Assembly: GCF_010993745.1 (NCBI RefSeq)
Contig: NZ_WOTN01000003.1
Location: 124,001-188,000 of the forward strand
Origin: Fodinicola acaciae
Lineage (GTDB): Bacteria; Actinomycetota; Actinomycetes; Mycobacteriales; HKI-0501
Direction: 5' to 3'
DNA length: 64,000 nucleotides
Made by a program: the position numbers and the translations under genes. This document shows positions 1-9,125 of this stretch, in pieces. Each line of letters starts with the position of its first letter. Positions within the stretch are counted from its first letter, which is position 1. The notes below the pieces were generated by a model that saw only the letters and a list, made by a program, of their open reading frames with translations, was not told the origin of the DNA and did not search any database.

Positions 1-67
1 GTCGCCATTCCTGATCGCGCGGCGTTTTCCTAGCATCGACACCGGCTGAGTGGATGGAGGCGGAAAG

Positions 68-814
68 ATGGCGGTCACGGCCGAGATGTGCGAGCAGTAC
101 GCGAACGAAGGCTATTTCGTGCTGGAGCGCGCGCTCGACGACGAACAATTGGAGCTGCTGCGCGGCGGCGCGCAATATTCGATCGAGAAGATCGAGCGAC
201 AGATGGACGAGGCCGGAGTCGACCGGCTCAACATCAACGCGCGCGGCAAACGCTATTTCAGCCACATGATCTATCAGGACCGACCGGAGCTGCGGCGGTT
301 TCTGTTCGGCGAGACGATGGCGCAGATCTGCCGCGCGACCCTCGGCGAGGAGGCATACCTTTTCTGGGAACAGTACGTCATCAAGGCCGGTGACCCGGAC
401 ACTTCCTTTGCCTGGCACCAAGATTCGGGATACGTGCACGAAAACCACCGGCCGTATCTGACCTGTTGGATCGCTCTGGACGACGTGACCGAGGAAAACG
501 GCTCCGTCTATCTCTTGCCATACTCACGATCCGGCATCCGGTCGTACGTGAAACACATCCCCGATCCGGTGGTCAACGACAAGGTCTGCTATTTCGGCTC
601 CGATCCGGGGATCCCGGTCGTCGTGCCGGCCGGTTCGATCGCGGTTTTCTCCAGCGTGGTGATCCACCGCAGCGGCCCCAACCTCACCGACCAGCTGCGC
701 CGTGTCTATCTGGCGCAGTATTCCGGTGAGGTCATCAGGAAGCAGGACGGCGTGCAGCCGTGGGGGTCGTACGAGCAGTTCCTCTCCGGCGGAAAGATGG
801 TCGCCGGCATTTAG
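68..814 (+). CDS. Phytanoyl-CoA dioxygenase (PhyH) family oxygenase
   Basis: Predicted Fe(II)/2-oxoglutarate-dependent oxygenase of about 248 residues; the substrate cannot be told. The reading frame opens at a GTG at 50, but GGAGG at 56-60 lies 7 bases before the ATG at 68, so I start there. The jelly-roll metal triad is visible: H-x-D in WHQDSGY (H117, D119) and a distal histidine in VIHRSGPN (H200), followed by an arginine pair about 11 residues on that should bind 2-oxoglutarate. Length fits the family. Its last four bases overlap the stop of the convergent DUF402 gene. Nothing upstream is in the window, so operon membership is unknown. The family call is firm; the function is not. Confidence 0.85.
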   Translation: MAVTAEMCEQYANEGYFVLERALDDEQLELLRGGAQYSIEKIERQMDEAGVDRLNINARGKRYFSHMIYQDRPELRRFLFGETMAQICRATLGEEAYLFWEQYVIKAGDPDTSFAWHQDSGYVHENHRPYLTCWIALDDVTEENGSVYLLPYSRSGIRSYVKHIPDPVVNDKVCYFGSDPGIPVVVPAGSIAVFSSVVIHRSGPNLTDQLRRVYLAQYSGEVIRKQDGVQPWGSYEQFLSGGKMVAGI

Positions 815-1446
815 GCGGCGTGCCAGGACGGAGGAAGCGTGGGCAGCGGCCAGGACGGGTCCGGCCGGAAGTCGGTCCAACGGCCGTCGAACGGCGGCGC
901 GCCCGCCTCGGCCAGCGCGATCAACCGCTCGCCGGCGGCACGGATGTGCACAGCGCTGGAGGCGTCCCAGTAACCGGGCAGGCCGGTGAGGTCGGCGAAC
1001 TCGTCCTCGTCCTTCCACGACCACGTCCGGTCCGGCTCGAACCAGATGTCCAGCGCGTTGTCCGCGGTGTCGACGTATTGCACGCCGTCGACCACCTGCC
1101 GCACGTGCCGCTCCTCCAGGTTGCCGTACCAACCGGCGAAACCGCCGTCGGCGCGGAAAAACCACCACACCGACCAGTCCTCGGCCGGCGGGATCAGCAT
1201 CAGGATGCCGGTGCCTCTCCATCGCCGCGGCCGCAATGACCGCGGCAACGACGCGGCCGCCACCACCCCGACATCACGTACGGACCGGCCGTCGGCGAGC
1301 TGACCGCGTACGACCGGAGTGCCACCGGCCAGCCAGAGCAGCAGACCGGTGGCATCCTCCGTGACGATCGTGGTCGGCAGCGCCGCATGCGGCTCACCGG
1401 CACGAAAATGCCGTACGACGACCTGACTTCCCGACTGCCAGGCCAC
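811..1446 (-). CDS. DUF402 domain protein
   Basis: Protein of 211 residues with the DUF402 signature: an aromatic-rich strand region (WSVWWFFRADGGFAGWYGNLE) followed by YVDTADNALDIW and the acidic WSWKDEDEF motif that supplies metal ligands in characterised relatives. Members include nucleoside diphosphate phosphatases and FomD, a nucleotidyl-phosphonate hydrolase, so hydrolysis of a nucleoside phosphate is a reasonable inference. The GTG start at 1446 lies three bases after the stop of the archaeal-type proS and has no clear ribosome binding site, so translation is probably coupled to that synthetase. A tie to aminoacyl-adenylate or nucleotide clean-up is speculative. Confidence 0.75.
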   Translation of the reverse strand: MAWQSGSQVVVRHFRAGEPHAALPTTIVTEDATGLLLWLAGGTPVVRGQLADGRSVRDVGVVAAASLPRSLRPRRWRGTGILMLIPPAEDWSVWWFFRADGGFAGWYGNLEERHVRQVVDGVQYVDTADNALDIWFEPDRTWSWKDEDEFADLTGLPGYWDASSAVHIRAAGERLIALAEAGAPPFDGRWTDFRPDPSWPLPTLPPSWHAA

Positions 1447-1449
1447 GGT

Positions 1450-2862
1450 CTAGTACGACCGGCCGACCCACGCGGTCAGGCCTGACTCGTCAGGACTTTC
1501 CGGCACGCTGCCGTCCGCACGGGTCAGCACGCGTACGCTCACCGCGTCCTTGGCCAGCTCCGCCTCGCCTTCGACGCCGAGCACGTCCCACGGGATGCGA
1601 GCCCAGCCGGTCTTGGCCGCCTCGACGGCATCGCCGAGCGTCTTCACGTCCACAGTGGAGGATTCGCGGCGCTCCAACGCCTCCGAATACAAGGCGTCCT
1701 GGTCCTCGGTCAGCGCCGCCTTGGCGCCCTCGACCGCGGCGGACAGCGCGATCGGCGTCTTGGTGCCCGGCACGCGCCGCACCAGCGTCACTTTCTGCTC
1801 GGCGAGGTCGCGAGGACCGACCTCGATCCGCACCGGGATGCCTTTCAGCTCCGCGTCGACCGCGCGCCGGCCGAACGGCGTGTCGACCCGGTCGTCGAGC
1901 GCGGCGCGCACGCCTTCGCGGCGCAGGTCGTCGACCAGGCCCTCGGCGGCCGCGGCGACACCGTCACCGGCCTTGACGACGGTGACCAGCACCTGCGTCG
2001 GCGCGAGCCGCGGCGGCACGCGCAGGCCGTTGTCGTCACCGTGCGCCATCACGAGTGCGCCGATCATCCGCGTGGTCGAGCCCCACGAGGTCGTCCACGC
2101 GTGCTCGCGCGAGCCGCTGTCGGAGGTGAACTCGATGCCGAAAGCGCGCGCGAAGTTCTGGCCGAGCTCGTGGCTGGTCCCCATCTGCAGCGCCTTGCCG
2201 TCGCGCATCATCGACTCGAGCGTCATCGTGTTGATCGCGCCGGCGAAGCGCTCCTTGGCGGTCTTGCAGCCGGGCACCACCGGAATGGCCAGCACACCGG
2301 TCATCAGGTCCTGATACGCGTGGTGCAGGATCCGCCGCGCGTACGCCGCCGCGTCGGCCTTCGTCGCGTGCGCGGTGTGACCTTCCTGCCACAGGAATTC
2401 GGTCGTACGAAGGAAAACCCGCGGCCGCAGCTCCCAGCGCACCACGTTGGCCCACTGGTTGAGCAGCAGCGGCAGGTCGCGATAGCTCTGCACCCACTTG
2501 GCCATGAACTCGCCGATGACCGTCTCGGAGGTCGGCCGTACGACGATCGGCTCGTCCAGCTCCTTGCCGCCGGCGTGCGTGACGACGGCCAGCTCCGGCG
2601 AGAAGCCCTCGACGTGCTCGGCCTCGCGGGACAGATAGGACTGCGGGATGAACAGCGGGAAGTACGCGTTTTCCGCGCCGGCCGCCTTGATCCGGTCGTC
2701 CATCTCGCGCTGCACGCGTTCCCACAGCGCATACCCGGTCGGTCGGATCACCATGGTGCCGCGGACCGGGCCGTTGTCGGCCAGCTCGGCCTTGGCAACG
2801 ACGTCCTGATACCACCGAGGAAAGTCCTCGGCCTGCGGGGTGAGCACTCCGGGTTTGGCCAT
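1450..2862 (-). CDS. proS: Prolyl-tRNA synthetase, archaeal/eukaryotic type
   Basis: Class II aminoacyl-tRNA synthetase of 470 residues that charges tRNA-Pro. It lacks the bacterial editing insertion and has the shorter archaeal/eukaryotic (type 3) layout: motif 2 around RWELRPRVFLRTTEFLWQEG with the following HTAHAT segment, motif 3 around TTSWGSTTRMIGALVMAHGD, then an anticodon-binding domain with RLAPTQVLV and a zinc-binding-like C-terminal part ending in a terminal tyrosine (GRSY). It lies 10 bases downstream of a complete bacterial-type ProRS on the same strand, so the two are probably co-transcribed. Such pairs are known in some bacteria; a backup or inhibitor-resistant enzyme is an inference. 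Confidence 0.93.
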   Translation of the reverse strand: MAKPGVLTPQAEDFPRWYQDVVAKAELADNGPVRGTMVIRPTGYALWERVQREMDDRIKAAGAENAYFPLFIPQSYLSREAEHVEGFSPELAVVTHAGGKELDEPIVVRPTSETVIGEFMAKWVQSYRDLPLLLNQWANVVRWELRPRVFLRTTEFLWQEGHTAHATKADAAAYARRILHHAYQDLMTGVLAIPVVPGCKTAKERFAGAINTMTLESMMRDGKALQMGTSHELGQNFARAFGIEFTSDSGSREHAWTTSWGSTTRMIGALVMAHGDDNGLRVPPRLAPTQVLVTVVKAGDGVAAAAEGLVDDLRREGVRAALDDRVDTPFGRRAVDAELKGIPVRIEVGPRDLAEQKVTLVRRVPGTKTPIALSAAVEGAKAALTEDQDALYSEALERRESSTVDVKTLGDAVEAAKTGWARIPWDVLGVEGEAELAKDAVSVRVLTRADGSVPESPDESGLTAWVGRSY

Positions 2863-2872
2863 GCGGCGAATT

Positions 2873-4651
2873 CTAGTGAACCGGGTTTGGCCGCCTACAC
2901 ACCGCAGTCAGGTGAGCGACGACCTCACCCAGTGGCACGTCCTCGCGGTCGCCGCTGGCGCGGTCGGTGACCTCGATCGTGCCGTTGGACAGGCCGCGTC
3001 CGACAACGGCGATGGTCGGCACGCCGATCAGCTCGGCGTCGTTGAGCTTCACGCCGGGACTGATCCGCCGTCGGTCGTCGAACAAGACGCGCAGGCCGGC
3101 GTTTTCCAGGTCTTTGGCCAGTGTCTCGGCGGTCTCGAAGACGGCGTCGTCCTTGCCGGTGGCGACCAGGTGGATGTCGGCCGGCGCGATCTCGCGCGGC
3201 CAGCACAGGCCGGCGCCGTCGTGGCTCGACTCGGCGATCGCCGCGACCGCGCGGGAAACGCCGATGCCGTACGACCCCATCGTGACGGTGACGCGTTTTC
3301 CGTTCTCGTCCAACACCGACAGGCCCAGCGCCTCGGCGTATTTGCGGCCCAGCTGGAAAATGTGGCCGATCTCGATGCCGCGCTGCAGGCTGAGCGGACC
3401 GGAGCCGTCCGGCGCCGGGTCACCGTCGCGCAGCTCGGCCGCCTCGACGGTGCCGTCCGGGGTGAAATCGCGGCCACAGACCAGATCGAAGACGTGCCGG
3501 CCGGCCTGGTTGGCGCCGGTCAGCCAGCGCGTACCGGCGACGACCCGCGGATCGACCAGATAGCGGATGCCGGTCACCGACTCCGCGCCGAGCGCCTGCG
3601 GGCCGATGTAGCCGCGGACGAGTGCCGGATGCGCGGCGAAATCGGTGTCGGCGAAGACATCGACTGTCGCCGGCTCCAGCTGTGCCTCGAGCCTTTTCAG
3701 GTCGACCTCGCGGTCACCCGGCACGCCGACCACCAGCGGTTCGCGCTTCCCGTCCGGATGGGTCAGCATCACCACGACGTTCTTGAGCGTGTCGGCCGCG
3801 GTCCATTTGCCGTTCTCACGCGGAAACTTCTCGTTGGCCAGCGCCACCAGCGACTCGATCGTCGGCGTGTCCGGCGTGTCCTCGACATGTGCCGCCGGCG
3901 CGTCGTCGTACGGGATCGGCTCAGGCGCAGGCGTACGCACCGCCTCGGCATTGGCCGCGTAACCGCCAGGCGAGCGTACGAACGTGTCCTCGCCCACCGG
4001 CACCGGACACAGGAACTCCTCGCTGCGCGAGCCACCCATCGCGCCGGACATCGCCGACACGATCACGTATTCCAGCCCCAGCCGGTCAAACGTCCTGATG
4101 TAGGCGCGGCGGTGGTTTTCGTACGACCGCTCCAAACCGGCGTCGTCGATGTCGAAGGAATACGAGTCCTTCATGACGAACTCGCGGCAACGCAACAGGC
4201 CGGCGCGCGGCCTGGCCTCGTCGCGATATTTGGTCTGGATCTGATAGATCGACAGCGGCAGGTCCTTGTACGAGGAACACAGGTCCTTCACCATCAGGGT
4301 GAACATTTCCTCGTGCGTCGGGCCGAGCAGATAGTCGGCCTGTTTGCGGTCCTTCAGCCGGAAAAGCGTGTCGCCGTACTCGGTCCACCGGCCGGTCACC
4401 TCGTACGGCTCGCGCGGCAGCAGCGCCGGAAAGTGCACCTCCTGGCAGCCGGCCGCGTCCATCTCCTCGCGGACGACCCGCTCGACGTTGCGATAGACCA
4501 GATAGCCCAGCGGCAGCCAGCTGTAGACACCCGGCGCGGCCCGGCGGATGTAGCCGGCCCGCACCATCAGCCGGTGGCTGGGGACCTCGGCGTCGGCCGG
4601 GTCGTCGCGCAACGTCTTCACCAGGAGCGTGGACATCCGAATCAACACCAC
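2873..4651 (-). CDS. proS: Prolyl-tRNA synthetase, bacterial type with editing domain
   Basis: Full-length bacterial ProRS of 592 residues. The N-terminus [19 protein letters not shown] and the following [17 protein letters not shown] match the family closely. The catalytic core shows [19 protein letters not shown] (motif 2) and [16 protein letters not shown] (motif 3). Residues of roughly 230-400 between motifs 2 and 3 form the INS editing domain that clears Ala-tRNA-Pro. The frame starts with GTG at 4651; an ATG at 4636 (M6) is an alternative. No strong Shine-Dalgarno is seen for either. It precedes the archaeal-type ProRS by 10 bases, giving two complete enzymes for one amino acid. Confidence 0.95.
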   Translation of the reverse strand: MVLIRMSTLLVKTLRDDPADAEVPSHRLMVRAGYIRRAAPGVYSWLPLGYLVYRNVERVVREEMDAAGCQEVHFPALLPREPYEVTGRWTEYGDTLFRLKDRKQADYLLGPTHEEMFTLMVKDLCSSYKDLPLSIYQIQTKYRDEARPRAGLLRCREFVMKDSYSFDIDDAGLERSYENHRRAYIRTFDRLGLEYVIVSAMSGAMGGSRSEEFLCPVPVGEDTFVRSPGGYAANAEAVRTPAPEPIPYDDAPAAHVEDTPDTPTIESLVALANEKFPRENGKWTAADTLKNVVVMLTHPDGKREPLVVGVPGDREVDLKRLEAQLEPATVDVFADTDFAAHPALVRGYIGPQALGAESVTGIRYLVDPRVVAGTRWLTGANQAGRHVFDLVCGRDFTPDGTVEAAELRDGDPAPDGSGPLSLQRGIEIGHIFQLGRKYAEALGLSVLDENGKRVTVTMGSYGIGVSRAVAAIAESSHDGAGLCWPREIAPADIHLVATGKDDAVFETAETLAKDLENAGLRVLFDDRRRISPGVKLNDAELIGVPTIAVVGRGLSNGTIEVTDRASGDREDVPLGEVVAHLTAVCRRPNPVH

Positions 4652-4684
4652 GGCAGGGTAACCGGCGCGGCCGCCGGCGCTCGC

Positions 4685-5077
4685 TCAGGCCTCCGCGAGA
4701 GCCGTCTGGTAAGTCCCGAAACTCCAGATATTGCCTTCGAAATCCTTGGCCACGTACTCGCGCGAGCCATAGTCCTGGTCGGTGAGGCCGCGCACGATCA
4801 CCGCGCCGGCCGCCTTGGCGCGGTCGTGATGCGCGTCCGGATCGGCGACGACCACATAGACCGAGGCCGCGCCGGCCGGTGTCGCCAGCGACTCGTCACC
4901 GCAGTCCTGGCCAAACATCACCAGGCCGTTTCCGTACGCGAGCTCCGCATGGACGATCGCGCCGTCGTCGTCCTGGTAAACACCCTTGGCTTGGAAACCG
5001 AACGCCTCGCACAGCCATTCCACCGCTTTCTGCGGGTCCTTGTATCGCAGCGTCGGAAAAATCGTCGCGAGCGCCAT
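4685..5077 (-). CDS. VOC family (glyoxalase/bleomycin resistance-like) protein
   Basis: Small 130-residue protein with one pair of beta-alpha-beta-beta-beta modules: an N-terminal TIFPTLRYKDPQKAVEWLCEAFGF typical of PhnB/YdeE-like VOC proteins, a central ASVYVVVADPDAHHDRAKAAGA, and a C-terminal YVAKDFEGNIWSFGTY ending in the usual glutamate or aromatic ligand region. A strong GAGGAGG sits just before the ATG at 5077. It is probably a dimeric metal-binding enzyme or a ligand sequestration protein; the substrate is unknown. It lies between proS and an AraC regulator on the same strand, 82 bases from the latter, so it could be that regulator's target. Confidence 0.82.
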   Translation of the reverse strand: MALATIFPTLRYKDPQKAVEWLCEAFGFQAKGVYQDDDGAIVHAELAYGNGLVMFGQDCGDESLATPAGAASVYVVVADPDAHHDRAKAAGAVIVRGLTDQDYGSREYVAKDFEGNIWSFGTYQTALAEA

Positions 5078-5159
5078 TGCCGTCCTCCTCGGGTCGCGGT
5101 TGTACGTCCTGAGTCTGCGCGACCGCGACCGACGGCTATTGCAAAAATCTGACCCGCTC

Positions 5160-6026
5160 TCAGACGTGCTGTGCGTCGAGTTCCATGTCGAGCTGCGGCC
5201 AGACGCTGTCCAGATAGGTCCCCGGCGTACAGCCGCCGAGCGCGCGGAAGTCTCGGACCATGTGCGCCTGGTCGTAGTAGCCGCACTCGGCGGCGAGCGC
5301 GGCCATGCCGTGCGGATAGCCGCTGGCCAGCATCCGCGTCGCGCGGTGGAAACGCAGGATGCGGCCGACCAGCTTCGGGGTGACGCCGACGCGCTCGCGG
5401 AACAGCGAGATGAGGTGCCGGTGGCTGTAGTCGGACTCGGCGACCACGCGGTCGATGTCGACCCGGCCCTGCGAGGCGGTCAGCAGGTCCCAGGCCCGCA
5501 GTACGCCGTCGGCGCGCATCGGATCCCGCTCGAAAGCCCTGGTCAGGCGGTCGGTGAGGAGCCGGTCGACGAGGTCGAAGCGGCTGGTCCAGTCGGGCTC
5601 CTCGGGCAGCCGCGCGGCCAGCTCCCTGAGCTCCAGGTCGCCGAGCTCGTCGAAGTCGATCATCCGGTCGGCGACCTCGTGCATCGGGATGCCGAGCAGC
5701 AGGTAGGCACCGATCGGCCGGAAGTCGAGCTGGAAACCGCCGGTGGCGCCGTCGTACGCGGTGCCGGCCCAGGTGCGGCGAAGGCCGGCCAGCAGCGACT
5801 GGTAACGCCGGGTGCCGGGCTGCAGCGGGTCGTCGATGATCAGCGGAGCCGCGAAGTTGATCACCACGACCACGTCGGCGTTGGGCATCACCCGCGGGTG
5901 GATCTGTGCCGCCGGTGAGTTCCAGCCGGAGTATCGGCGCAGGTAAGGCCGCAGCGCTGGCGGTGGCACACGGGTCACCAGCTCGGTGTCGTCACCACCG
6001 AGCACCTGCAGGTCCGGCCGTTCCAT
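5160..6026 (-). CDS. AraC family transcriptional regulator
   Basis: Regulator of about 288 residues. The C-terminal third carries two helix-turn-helix motifs typical of AraC/XylS proteins: DIDRVVAESDYSHRHLISLF and GMAALAAECGYYDQAHMVRDF, ending with the family GCTPGTYL. The N-terminal part is a sensory domain with a PxxALRPYLRRYSGW opening, like many actinobacterial AraC proteins annotated with DUF6597. The long frame runs back to 6194 inside the amidohydrolase; I start at the ATG at 6026 (MERPDL), although GGAGG is only one base away from it. That start lies 20 bases after the amidohydrolase stop, so the gene may be read with the encapsulin operon. Confidence 0.85.
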   Translation of the reverse strand: MERPDLQVLGGDDTELVTRVPPPALRPYLRRYSGWNSPAAQIHPRVMPNADVVVVINFAAPLIIDDPLQPGTRRYQSLLAGLRRTWAGTAYDGATGGFQLDFRPIGAYLLLGIPMHEVADRMIDFDELGDLELRELAARLPEEPDWTSRFDLVDRLLTDRLTRAFERDPMRADGVLRAWDLLTASQGRVDIDRVVAESDYSHRHLISLFRERVGVTPKLVGRILRFHRATRMLASGYPHGMAALAAECGYYDQAHMVRDFRALGGCTPGTYLDSVWPQLDMELDAQHV

Positions 6027-6046
6027 GCCTCCACCGTACGTCCTGG

Positions 6047-7120
6047 TTACCGGATGACGCGGCCGCGCAGGATCATGCGTGCGGGCTTGGCGAGCGTACG
6101 CAGGTCGCGGCGCGGGTCTTCGGCGTAGACGACCAGGTCGGCGAGGCCGCCCTCGACCAGACCGGACAGGCCGAGCCAGTCGCGGGCCTTCCACGACCCG
6201 GCCGCCAGGGCGTCCACTGTGGACATTCCGGCCTGGTGGAGTCGTACGATTTCCCGCGCGATCAACCCGTGGTCGATGCCGCCACCGGCGTCCGTGCCGG
6301 CGAAAATCGGCACGCCGGCCTCGTGCGCCGCCGCGACCACGCTCGGGAAACCGGCCATCAGCCGCCGCATGTGGTCGGCGTACGTGGGGAACTTGGCCTG
6401 CGCTTTCTCCGCGATGCCACCGAAAGTCTCGATGTTGATCATGGTCGGCACCAGCGCGGTGCCGGCTTTTGCCATGATGTCCAACAGATCCGGCGACAGG
6501 CCCGTACCATGCTCGATGCAGTCCAGGCCAGCGGCCAACAAATCCGGCAGCGCGTCCTCACTGAACGTGTGCACGGTGATTCTGGCGCCGTTGTCGTGCG
6601 CGGCTTTTACCGCCGCTGTCAACGATTCGCGGTCGTAGTTGGTGCCGAGATCGCCGGCCGCGCGATCGATCCAGTCCCCCACCAGCTTCACCCAGCCGTT
6701 GCCGGCCTTGGCCTGCTCGGCGACCGCCGCCGCCAACTCCGGTCCGGCCGCGTCGACCGCGATGTTGGGCAGATAGCGCTTCGGCGGCGCGATGTGCCTG
6801 CCGGCGCGCAGAAGTCGCGGCATCTCCGGCTCGTCGTCCAGCTCCGCGTACGGCGTCGGCGAGCCGGCGTCGCGGATCGTCAGCACACCGGTGGCGCGGT
6901 CGACCATCGCCAGCTCGCGCGCCTGCTCGACGGTCGCCGCGACACCAGGCGGCACGAGGCCGAGGTGGCAATGCGCGTCGACCAGACCCGGGACGGCCCA
7001 GCCGGACCGTACGACCGTCTCGGCGCCCGCCACCGGCTCGTAGGTCAGCCGGTCGCCGACAACGTAAATGTCGCGCTCGACCTCGTCCGGCAGCGCGACG
7101 GCCCGTACGTGCAGCGCCAT
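6047..7120 (-). CDS. Metal-dependent amidohydrolase coupled to encapsulin
   Basis: Amidohydrolase-superfamily TIM-barrel enzyme of 357 residues. Metal ligands are visible in order: H-x-H in PGLVDAHCHLG, a lysine in WVKLVGDWID, histidines in ARITVHTFSE and DCIEHGTG, and the aspartate in IFAGTDAGGGI. A C-terminal strand (LVEGGLADLVVYAEDP) completes the usual small beta-sandwich. It resembles imidazolonepropionase/Xaa-Pro dipeptidase-like amidohydrolases; substrate unknown. The ATG overlaps the encapsulin stop by one base (TGATG), which implies translational coupling. I see no encapsulin loading tail at its C-terminus (it ends MILRGRVIR), so it is probably not cargo. The open frame extends further upstream but only inside the encapsulin gene. 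Confidence 0.88.
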   Translation of the reverse strand: MALHVRAVALPDEVERDIYVVGDRLTYEPVAGAETVVRSGWAVPGLVDAHCHLGLVPPGVAATVEQARELAMVDRATGVLTIRDAGSPTPYAELDDEPEMPRLLRAGRHIAPPKRYLPNIAVDAAGPELAAAVAEQAKAGNGWVKLVGDWIDRAAGDLGTNYDRESLTAAVKAAHDNGARITVHTFSEDALPDLLAAGLDCIEHGTGLSPDLLDIMAKAGTALVPTMINIETFGGIAEKAQAKFPTYADHMRRLMAGFPSVVAAAHEAGVPIFAGTDAGGGIDHGLIAREIVRLHQAGMSTVDALAAGSWKARDWLGLSGLVEGGLADLVVYAEDPRRDLRTLAKPARMILRGRVIR

Positions 7121-7917
7121 CAGGCCGTGACGGCGACGCCGGCCTCGGCGGTGTGCACGAGGAAAGTCAGCGTTTCGTGGAAATAGAGGTCCACAGCGGA
7201 CACGTCGTGGCTGAGATAGCCGATCGACAGGTCCTGGCCGAAGTACAGCTCGAAATCGCCGCCACGACAGGAAACCAGGCACGCGCCTTCGATCGCCGGC
7301 GTCCAGATGATGTCGCCGGAGACGATCTGGTTGAGGTGGTCGATCACCGGATATCCGTGGTCGGCCGCCTCGATCGCCGCCGTGTACGCGGTCGCGCTGA
7401 GCAAGAGACTGTAAGGCCCTTCGACACCTTGCGAACGCAGCCTGTTCAGTGCGTCACCGACCGCGTTGGGATAATCGCGCGCCTCGGTCGGCAGCGCGAT
7501 GGAGTCCACAGTGGACGCCGGCCGGATGCCTTCGATGCCGGCGTCGGAAAAGCCGTCGAACACCAAGCGATCCTCGGCGTACGCGATGGTCTGCGCGGCG
7601 TCCTTCACCGGCTGCCAGTCGGAATCCTTGGCGCCACGCTCGACGTCGTCGACCGCGTCGCGCGTCACCGTGAACGGCACGCGCAGCTCGACGATCGGCT
7701 GAGCCGTGCGTACGCGTGCCTGCACACCACTCGCCGGCGCGGCGATGGCCTTGAGATGACCGGTGCCGACCGCGGACAGCGACGCCTCACCGGTGACGGT
7801 CACGTCGACGATCCGGCGCGCCGAGGCGTACGTGGCGAACGTACGCTTGGCCTCCTCCTCGATCTCCGACCAGGCGGCGGCCGAGATCGGAGCGAGTTCA
7901 CGGTGCAGGTTGTTCAT
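7120..7917 (-). CDS. enc: Encapsulin shell protein (family 1)
   Basis: Shell protein of 265 residues that self-assembles into a nanocompartment with the HK97 phage-capsid fold. The N-terminus MNNLHRELAPISAAAWSEIE and the following RTFATYASARRIVDVTG-like segment are typical of family 1 (linocin M18-like) encapsulins; later landmarks are the D-G-F-S-D-A-G-I-E-G-I loop and the GPYSLLLSATAYTAA strand. The ATG overlaps the DyP peroxidase stop by four bases (ATGA), and the peroxidase has a matching loading peptide. The shell presumably encloses that peroxidase in the cytoplasm for oxidative stress defence. Confidence in the shell call is high. Confidence 0.95.
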   Translation of the reverse strand: MNNLHRELAPISAAAWSEIEEEAKRTFATYASARRIVDVTVTGEASLSAVGTGHLKAIAAPASGVQARVRTAQPIVELRVPFTVTRDAVDDVERGAKDSDWQPVKDAAQTIAYAEDRLVFDGFSDAGIEGIRPASTVDSIALPTEARDYPNAVGDALNRLRSQGVEGPYSLLLSATAYTAAIEAADHGYPVIDHLNQIVSGDIIWTPAIEGACLVSCRGGDFELYFGQDLSIGYLSHDVSAVDLYFHETLTFLVHTAEAGVAVTA

Positions 7918-8915
7918 GGCTGGCTCCTTCGCAGGCTGCCGATTCCCAGTGACTCCGGCTGGGTTTCCGGCTGGTTGTCGAGGAATTCCGCGGTCGGCAC
8001 GTAGAAAAGGGTGCCGGTGACCGGGGTGGAGAAATCGAGGATGCGGTCGTAGTTTCCCGGTGGGGAGCCGACGAACATGTTTTCCAGCATCCGCTCGGTG
8101 ACGCTCGGAGTTTTGGCGTATCCGATGAAATAGGTGCCGAACTCGCCGTACGCCGGACGACCGAACGGCATGTTGTCGCGCAGGATCTCGCGTTCCGTAC
8201 CGTCCGGCTCGGTGATCGTGTTGAGCGCGACGTGCGAGTTGCTCGGCTTTTCCTCGTCGGACAGCTCGATGTCGGAGAGCTTGCGGCGGCCGATGACCAT
8301 TTCCTGGTCCTCCGTGGACAACGCGTTCCACGCGGTCATGTCGTGCAGATATTTCTGTACGATCACATAACTTCCGCCGTCGTCGGCCAGGACCGCGTCA
8401 GACGCGTCCGGACCCGTCGGGTTTTCCGTACCATCGACGAAACCCAGCACGTCACGCGCGTCGAAATAGCGGAAGCCCTGGGTCTCGTCGGCGACCGTGA
8501 CCGCGCCGGCGAGCCGCACCATCAGCTGCGTCTCCAGCTCGAAGCACAGATCCATCCGCTCGGCGCGGAGGTGGAAGAGCAGGTCACCTTTGGTCGTCAC
8601 CGACTTGTGCTGGTCGCCGGCGAACACCGGCAGCTCGTGCAACTCGGGCGGCTTGGGTCGGCCGTACAACCGGTCCCAGGCTCGCGACCCGATGCCCGCG
8701 ACGCACGACAGGCCGCCGTCCAGCGACCGGAAGCCGACCGCCTTGACCAGGCCGGACAGATCGGCGAGCAGGCCGCGTACGGTGTCCTCGCCGCCGGCGT
8801 CGACCGTCACGACCAGGAAGATCGCGGCCCTGGTCAGCGGCCCCAGCACCGCCTGCGGCCGCGGCGGCACCTCAGCCGACCCCGCCGAAGTCACCACACC
8901 ATCCCCATACCACAC
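7914..8915 (-). CDS. DyP-type peroxidase, encapsulin cargo
   Basis: Haem peroxidase of about 333 residues. The DyP signature GFVDGTENP includes the catalytic aspartate (D161), and the haem-ligand histidine is in KPSNSHVALN, followed by LRDNMPFG. The last dozen residues (SLGIGSLRRSQP) match the known encapsulin loading peptide (consensus LGIGSL-K/R), preceded by a flexible linker with repeated PETQPES. The enzyme therefore should be packaged in the shell encoded next. The start is a GTG at 8915 behind GAGAAGG; in-frame GTG codons at residues 7 and 8 are alternatives. First gene of a coupled three-gene operon (DyP, encapsulin, amidohydrolase). Confidence 0.95.
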   Translation of the reverse strand: MWYGDGVVTSAGSAEVPPRPQAVLGPLTRAAIFLVVTVDAGGEDTVRGLLADLSGLVKAVGFRSLDGGLSCVAGIGSRAWDRLYGRPKPPELHELPVFAGDQHKSVTTKGDLLFHLRAERMDLCFELETQLMVRLAGAVTVADETQGFRYFDARDVLGFVDGTENPTGPDASDAVLADDGGSYVIVQKYLHDMTAWNALSTEDQEMVIGRRKLSDIELSDEEKPSNSHVALNTITEPDGTEREILRDNMPFGRPAYGEFGTYFIGYAKTPSVTERMLENMFVGSPPGNYDRILDFSTPVTGTLFYVPTAEFLDNQPETQPESLGIGSLRRSQP

Positions 8916-9003
8916 CCGTCCTTCTCCGGCCGTCGCTCATCCACACACCACCCCTCATCCTGCAGCCTCCCCCACTTCCCCGCTCCCCGACCCTCCCGCC
9001 TCT

Positions 9004-9060
9004 TTGGTCGCATGGCCACCATGCGTGCGTCCAACGCAAGCATGGTGGCCATGCGACCAA
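9004..9060. repeat. Palindromic repeat type A, copy 1
   Basis: Inverted repeat with 25-base arms and a 7-base loop (GTCCAAC), one mismatch between arms. The core ATGGCCACCATG is shared with four other copies. It lies between the divergent DyP operon and the AbiEi-like gene, where neither gene would need a terminator. There is no T-tract on either side. Confidence 0.9.
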
Positions 9061-9125
9061 CCGGTTATCCACAGGTGAGAAATTAGGTCAGCGCGGCCAG
9101 AGGCGCACGGTTCAGGATGTAGCTC

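Noticed and set aside
6047-7120. Amidohydrolase as a second encapsulin cargo
   Set aside because: Its C-terminus has no LGIGSL-like loading peptide.
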